Shown in pieces: positions 59,965 to 64,000 of a DNA stretch of 64,000 nucleotides (positions are counted from its first letter, which is position 1; each line of letters begins with the position of its first letter). The stretch is from Terriglobia bacterium (lineage in GTDB: Bacteria; Acidobacteriota; Terriglobia; Terriglobales; Acidobacteriaceae), in the NCBI GenBank assembly GCA_020073165.1, contig JAIQFP010000007.1:147205-211204 (forward strand), read 5' to 3'. A program made the translations under genes and the position numbers. The notes under the pieces were generated by a model. The model ran no database searches, had not been told where the DNA came from, and was given only the letters and a program-made list of their open reading frames with translations.

Positions 59965-60222
59965 ATGCGGCACCCAATCAGAGTCGACAACAGTCGGCCA
60001 GCAACGGTAACTGAGACCGCAAGGACGCTCGGTGTCTCGAAAAAGCGAACGGATGAACTAGTCCGGGAAGTACGCCGCATTATTTACAGGGACGCCAAGA
60101 CTGGGCAATTCGTGATTCGGGCCAAGCGATCAGGAAAGATCGCTGGAAACAATCGTTTCCGCAATGCCAGCACGAAGGTCCACCACAAAACGAGTTCGAA
60201 GGGCAGCAAAGCCTCGCGTTAG
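59965..60222 (+). CDS. small HTH protein
   Basis: 85 residues from the ATG at 59965. ATVTETARTLGVSKKRTDEL at about 14-33 is a helix-turn-helix of the MerR/excisionase type, and the rest is basic (RAKRSGKIAGNNRFRN, ending in SSKGSKASR). The gene overlaps the following one by 59 nt in another frame. Typical of an antitoxin or regulator of its neighbour. No ribosome site, but a perfect -10 box six bases upstream suggests leaderless translation. Confidence 0.68.
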   Translation: MRHPIRVDNSRPATVTETARTLGVSKKRTDELVREVRRIIYRDAKTGQFVIRAKRSGKIAGNNRFRNASTKVHHKTSSKGSKASR

Positions 60223-60814
60223 CGCGGGATCGGTTTTCCTCAATATCCCGTATGATGCAGGCTTTGAAAGCCTGCTACTTGCCTACATTGCCGCGGTAAG
60301 CGCTTTCGGATTCACTCCTCGGGCAACCCTGGAAATACCCTTCGGCCAGCGCCGCCTCGATCGCATTCTTACCCTGATTCAGCAATCTCAATATTCAATC
60401 CACGATCTTTCGCGAGTGGAACTCGATCGCCAATCTCCCAGGACTCCGCGCTTCAACATGCCCTTTGAGCTTGGGCTCACCGTCGGATTGGAAAAAACCA
60501 CGTGTCGGGATCACGCCTGGATCGTATGCGAGTCAGTTCGGCGTCGAATTAACAAGTCTTTGAGCGATCTTGACGGTACAGATGCGTACATTCACGACGG
60601 GACAATCAGAGGAGTCTTCCGCGAGGTGGGCAACGCCTTTGTGGGAAGCAGCCGCCAGCCAAGTGTCACCGAGATGATGCAGATTTACCGCGTACTCCGA
60701 GCAAACTTTGACCGCATCTTGCGCAGGGCGGGCGCCCGCAATGCGTTTAATGCCCGAGTGTTCAAAGAGCTTTGCGTCTTGGCGCGCACAGCCGCAAATG
60801 AGCTGACGCGGTAG
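60164..60814 (+). CDS. TIR-like/nucleotide-hydrolase-fold protein, candidate effector
   Basis: 216 residues, starting inside the HTH gene (a start further down near VSAGSVFLN is possible). AGSVFLNIPYDAGFESLLLA, ATLEIPFGQRRLDRILTLI, SQYSIHDLSRVELDRQSPRT and RFNMPFELGLTVGLE match a bacterial family I remember as TIR-like/nucleoside 2-deoxyribosyltransferase fold, with the glutamate in MPFELGL as the putative catalytic residue. Such proteins in defence loci cleave nucleotides such as NAD+. No motif proves it here. Coupled to a DNA-binding partner. Confidence 0.65.
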   Translation: MPARRSTTKRVRRAAKPRVSAGSVFLNIPYDAGFESLLLAYIAAVSAFGFTPRATLEIPFGQRRLDRILTLIQQSQYSIHDLSRVELDRQSPRTPRFNMPFELGLTVGLEKTTCRDHAWIVCESVRRRINKSLSDLDGTDAYIHDGTIRGVFREVGNAFVGSSRQPSVTEMMQIYRVLRANFDRILRRAGARNAFNARVFKELCVLARTAANELTR

Positions 60815-60872
60815 TGTCTGCAATCATCTCGCGTGCCGGTGACACCTCGGAGTGCAGCACTGCAGTTCGCCC

Positions 60873-61376
60873 CTACTCCTCCGCCCCCACCCCCGCCCGC
60901 CGCAGCAGCCCCCGCAGCCCCCTCTCTCCCGCGGCCCCGCGCTGCTCCCCGGCGATGTTGCCATCGCGATCGATCACCACATAGATCGGATACGAATTCG
61001 CCTGGTACATGGCCGCCAGGTTGGTGTCTGCCGTCATCACAATGCGGCACGAGCGCGGATGCTCTTGCAGATACTTTTGCACCGTCTTCTTGGATTCCCC
61101 TACGTCAACCGCCAGTACCACCAGGCCTTTGGCGGAGAACTCGTGGTCAATCGCGTCCACCAGCACTTCTTCATCCTTGCAGTAGGTGCACCACGTGGTC
61201 CAGAACTCCAGCAGGACGACTTTGCCCTTGACCGACTGGTTGTTGTAGCTCTCGCCGGTGAGCGTCTTGGCGCGAAAGCGCGGAGCGGGCTCGGCCTCGT
61301 CCGACTGGGCCCATCCGTGCAATGCCACCAGCAGCAGCACAGCGGTAACTACGATCAGACTTCGACGCGCCCGCAT
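60873..61376 (-). CDS. secreted TlpA/ResA-like thiol-disulfide protein
   Basis: 167 residues. Signal peptide (SLIVVTAVLLLVALHGWAQ). Active site WTTWCTYCKDE (CxxC) and the cis-proline in NSYPIYVVIDRDG. It belongs to the TlpA family that keeps periplasmic thiols reduced. No ribosome site is seen; a TATAGT box lies 8 nt before the ATG. The C-terminus is Arg/Gly-rich (GERGLRGLLRRAG). Confidence 0.82.
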   Translation of the reverse strand: MRARRSLIVVTAVLLLVALHGWAQSDEAEPAPRFRAKTLTGESYNNQSVKGKVVLLEFWTTWCTYCKDEEVLVDAIDHEFSAKGLVVLAVDVGESKKTVQKYLQEHPRSCRIVMTADTNLAAMYQANSYPIYVVIDRDGNIAGEQRGAAGERGLRGLLRRAGVGAEE

Positions 61377-61760
61377 GGCGCGGCACTATATCACGTCGCG
61401 CCGCAATTGCCCACGGCGCAACCACATTCTCCTGTGATCTGCGTCCTTGACATGTCTTATCTCCTAGATTATCATAGTTAGAAACCATTATCACAAAGAT
61501 ATAGCATGATTCGACCCGGGACCCGCTACAGGCTACTGGATGCCGACGAGGAGATCTTTGACATCACAACCGCAGCCGGCACCTGGCGATTTCCTTCCCA
61601 ACTCGGTACTCGCAACCCGCAACTCGCAACTAACTTCTTTGTTTGACGGATTTTGCGTGTAAGTCCTTTGAAATCAAAGATCGATCCGCTAAGTCTTTTG
61701 TTCGGCAGTAACCTAGTACGCACACATGTGCGTCTGCTATTATTGCTTGCCGTGACAGGG
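61377..61760. other. 384-bp intergenic region with period-7 array
   Basis: A period-7 array lies at 61601-61635 (ACTCGGT, ACTCGCA, ACCCGCA, ACTCGCA, ACTAACT). A 46-codon frame starting ATGATTCGACCC at 61506 has no support. An AT-rich piece (CTTATCTCCTAGATTATCAT) near 61,455 may hold the promoter of the TlpA-like gene. Confidence 0.5.
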
Positions 61761-62387
61761 CTACTCTTCGTTGGTATCAACGTCGTTGTAGCGAAGGCAT
61801 TCTTTAAGCAGGTCGGAAGGTATACCAGAGCCACTGCCAGTGCAGAACTGCGTCCAGTGTTGAATGTCGTAGACGTCAGAGTAGTTGATTCGCCCGTAAA
61901 ACAGTATGAAGCGTTTCCCGATATAAATGTCTTGGCGCAACGCTTCATCGACAGTAGTTACCTCCTTCCCGGTCGCGTGGTAGGTGCCAACGTAGATGCT
62001 AACGGGGACGGGTGCATCGGGGAAGATAACACCGGGAGTTTCCAATTGTTCATGGGGATGGCCAACGCTAAAATCTCCGATGGTTGGTTTGTCAAGCTGG
62101 CTAAATATTGTAGCGATTACGTCCCCCTTCGCATTCTTAGCTGGAGTCTTTCCGCTGTTCTTGATCTGAGTGTTTGCCGGGATAGACGTACCATTAAGCG
62201 GGAAATTGACGGGGAATGGGATGCTGACCCATGCACGCTGATCGACGCGCATAGCTCTACGCATGATGCAGGCTTGCCAGAAATAAGCGAAAAGAGCGAG
62301 CAGCGAGATAAAGACAGCAACGTCGAGTACTTTGTTCTTGATAAGGCTTTTCAGAGAACCTTTCGAATCGCCGTTTGTCTCTGCCAT
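61761..62387 (-). CDS. unknown membrane-anchored protein
   Basis: 208 residues from the ATG with AGAGGATC upstream. After KSLIKNKVLDVAVF comes one helix, FISLLALFAYFWQACIM, then RRAMRVDQRAWVSIPFPVNF, PLNGTSIPANTQIKNSGKTP and IFPDAPVPVSIYVG. This is a frequent hypothetical family (one N-terminal helix and a beta domain). A 302-residue frame on the plus strand over the same DNA is judged a shadow. No known function. Confidence 0.7.
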   Translation of the reverse strand: MAETNGDSKGSLKSLIKNKVLDVAVFISLLALFAYFWQACIMRRAMRVDQRAWVSIPFPVNFPLNGTSIPANTQIKNSGKTPAKNAKGDVIATIFSQLDKPTIGDFSVGHPHEQLETPGVIFPDAPVPVSIYVGTYHATGKEVTTVDEALRQDIYIGKRFILFYGRINYSDVYDIQHWTQFCTGSGSGIPSDLLKECLRYNDVDTNEE

Positions 62388-62557
62388 GTGATCCTCTTTT
62401 CGATTGTTGGGGTGTTCCTGACAGGGAAGCTCATCCACAACTACCTGAATAGCCGATGGCTGCGGAGCCTTTTTTTTCTTTCGCTTGTGGCGGTGTCCGC
62501 GTGGCATGTTATCAGTTATATGTTTAAACTTGTGGACGCATGGAGCATACTGTATCG

Positions 62558-62710
62558 ATGAAAACACCTGAATACAGGGAAGGGCCGGACGCACTGAACA
62601 GCTTTAAACGGCTGGCGACCGCGATTTTACAATCTCCGGCCAAAAAGAAAAAGAAGCGGACTATGGAATCCGCTTCTCAAGGGAAGCCGAGGAAATCCGA
62701 CAAGGACTAA
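62558..62710 (+). CDS. small basic protein with YREGPDA motif
   Basis: 50 residues. MKTPEYREGPDALNSFKRLA followed by AILQSPAKKKKKR is a small-protein pattern that I have often seen in bacteria, with a conserved (Y)xEGPxAxxxF start and a lysine-rich tail. The ATG has only a distant GGAG. It overlaps the end of the transposase gene by four bases, convergent. Function unknown. Confidence 0.5.
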   Translation: MKTPEYREGPDALNSFKRLATAILQSPAKKKKKRTMESASQGKPRKSDKD

Positions 62711-63729
62711 GCTTGCGCCGTTTGCCCCGTCCCTGTCGGCGGGTGATGTGGCGAATCGCTCTTGCCAGTCAGCGCGGCATAGGTGAGACGGCGATTCAGA
62801 ACGTCGGACATGACGGCGGAGAAGCGGTCAGCGTCAGTCAGTTTGTGGTTGCCTTCTTTGCGGTGATTAAAGCGAAACACCTGTTCGTCAACGTAGCGAG
62901 AGAGATGGAACGGCTCTACAGCAACGTAGGTTCCCCGCAGAGACCTCTTGAGCAAGCTCCAGAAATTCTCCATGCCGTTAACGTGGACTCTGCCACGAAC
63001 GTAAGCCTCAGTCTTGTTGACCACATCGTGAACGAATCTCCTCTGCAGGCCACTCTCGTAAGCAACGGCATTGTCTGTGTAGACGGTGCTGCCGTACTTC
63101 ACGTTCTTGAGAATTTCGTTCTGCAACGTTTCGCGGGAGACGTTAGGCACAACCCTGGCGCGCACCTTGCGGAGATTGCGGTCAAGGATTCCTTGCACGA
63201 GGGTTTTGTTCTTGTACGGGCCAAAACCTTCTACCTTGAGGCGGCGATTCTTGTGCATGTTCTTTGTCACTCCGCCTACAAAGGTCTCGTCTGCCTCAAT
63301 CTCGCTTCCTCCTCCGCCGATCTTTGTGGTATCGGCTCTGTGCTTCTTCATGACCTCACGGATGCGCTGCAACATGAACCATGCTGTCGTCTGGGTCACT
63401 CCCAGAGCGCGGCCAAGTTCGTGCGAACTGATTCCGTTCTTCGCATTCGCCAGAAGCCAAAACGCGGTCATCCATTTATCAAGGCGAATCGGAGAATCTT
63501 CCATGATCGTTTTGACCTTGATCGTGAACTGCCGTTTGCAGGCGTAGCAGAACCACAGCTTGCGCGTCTTGACGAAAGAGTTCTTGGAGACTCCGCAGCG
63601 TGGGCAGACCACGTTGCCATCGGGCCAGCGCAGCCGCTTTGCATACTCAAAGCAGCGGTCTTCGTCAGAGAAGTACACAACGGCCTCTTGCAGCGTTTTC
63701 GGCTCGGTAAGTTCTTTCTTGGCAACCAT
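62707..63729 (-). mobile_element. IS1595-family (ISXO2-like) transposase
   Basis: 340 residues from the ATG at 63727-63729. The N-terminal zinc ribbon is CPRCGVSKNSFVKTRKLWFC with CYAC. The DDE core is EADETFVGG, VYTDNAVAYESG and then HVNGMENFWSLLKRSLRGTY with a final glutamate. The family is complete. Terminal inverted repeats could not be defined; on the right side the element could end near CACATGTGTGTCAACTAG. Confidence 0.88.
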
Positions 63730-63830
63730 GTACAAAACGATACCACAAGCGCACATGTGTGTCAACTAGTTTATTGCCTTTTGTTCTCAAAGATCACATG
63801 AGGGGGGAGGGGGGTACCGACGCGGTACAG

Positions 63831-63874
63831 ACCGGGCACATGCCTGACAGAATGAACCGGGGACATTCCTGACA
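63831..63874. repeat. direct repeat at the left end of an IS481-like element
   Basis: ACCGGGCACATGCCTGACA (63831-63849) and ACCGGGGACATTCCTGACA (63856-63874), 16 of 19 identical; likely transposase-binding ends. Confidence 0.6.
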
Positions 63875-63935
63875 CTGCAACGCATGGCGGGTGCGAGGTA
63901 CAACCTGGCACATGCCATGGAGAGCGAGCAGTGTG

Positions 63936-64000
63936 ATGGAAGAGAAGGTCCGGTTCGTTGTTGACTATGAACGGGATGAGCAGACGATGACGGAGTTGTG
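63936..64000 (+). mobile_element. IS481-type transposase, N-terminal fragment
   Basis: The visible 21 residues read MEEKVRFVVDYERDEQTMTE then LC/W, like the start of IS481 transposases (RFVLAYE...MTELC). The gene runs off the right edge. Confidence 0.7.

Noticed and set aside
61506..61646. 46-codon ORF MIRPGTRYRLLDADEE
   Set aside because: No ribosome site; its end is made of the period-7 array.
61653..62561. 302-codon plus-strand frame overlapping the gene at 61,761
   Set aside because: The minus-strand protein has an RBS and a recognisable hypothetical family pattern; the plus frame has irregular composition. A small chance remains that its last part is expressed.

Overview
The window is GC-rich chromosomal DNA that most resembles an Acidobacteriota (Terriglobia-like) genome. 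The pointers are an Oar-type TonB receptor, a Ser/Thr kinase with TolB-like and TPR domains, sortilin/BNR and PQQ propellers, a choice-of-anchor R secreted protein, a B12-dependent ribonucleotide reductase, and intergenic DNA full of small hairpins. This assignment rests on gene content only; there is no rRNA gene in the window.

Left part (1-23,120): an activase and 2-hydroxyacyl-CoA dehydratase-like pair, a Ser/Thr kinase, cupin, ferredoxin reductase, several secreted propeller proteins, an EndoIII-like protein, an ARPP-1-like protein, an ECF-like sigma factor with its zinc-finger anti-sigma, a metallo-beta-lactamase-fold protein, thioredoxin, and lexA followed in the same operon by a possible nuclease.

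Ro60 locus (about 23,450-26,341): a structured RNA of about 111 nt carries a tRNA-like T-arm and a bulged closing stem, as YrlA-type Y RNAs do. A second stem-and-bulge RNA candidate lies just upstream. An unrecognised 265-residue protein and a small ORF ending in a terminator follow, and then a TROVE/VWA protein (bacterial Ro60, Rsr). The whole reads as a Y RNA/Ro60 module.

Middle (26,600-51,000): a lipase-like hydrolase, small proteins, a frameshifted PQQ propeller, a CitD-CitE fusion with CitF (citrate lyase), the msrPQ methionine sulfoxide reductase, a hybrid histidine kinase, two MacB-type permeases without an ATPase, PilZ and phosphate-binding-like proteins, an Oar receptor, superoxide dismutase, and an amidohydrolase/MBL pair.

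nrdJ locus (50,900-55,040): a good sigma-70 promoter, a possible NrdR box and a long, highly structured leader precede a 177-residue unknown protein and nrdJ.

Accessory island (55,000-64,000): hairpin-rich DNA, a PEGA lipoprotein-like gene flanked by imperfect direct repeats, a frameshifted membrane protein gene, a cluster of ComEC-like MBL protein, two tiny proline-rich proteins and a DUF6338-like membrane protein, a truncated PEGA copy, an HTH gene overlapping a TIR-like gene, and transposase genes of the IS1595 and IS481 types at the right edge. Gene types, small overlapping ORFs and insertion sequences suggest a defence or mobile island; its function is inferred, not shown.

Across the window there are several dispersed arrays with a 7-bp period but differing sequence, and three genes whose -10 box sits exactly 6 nt before the ATG, as expected for leaderless mRNAs.
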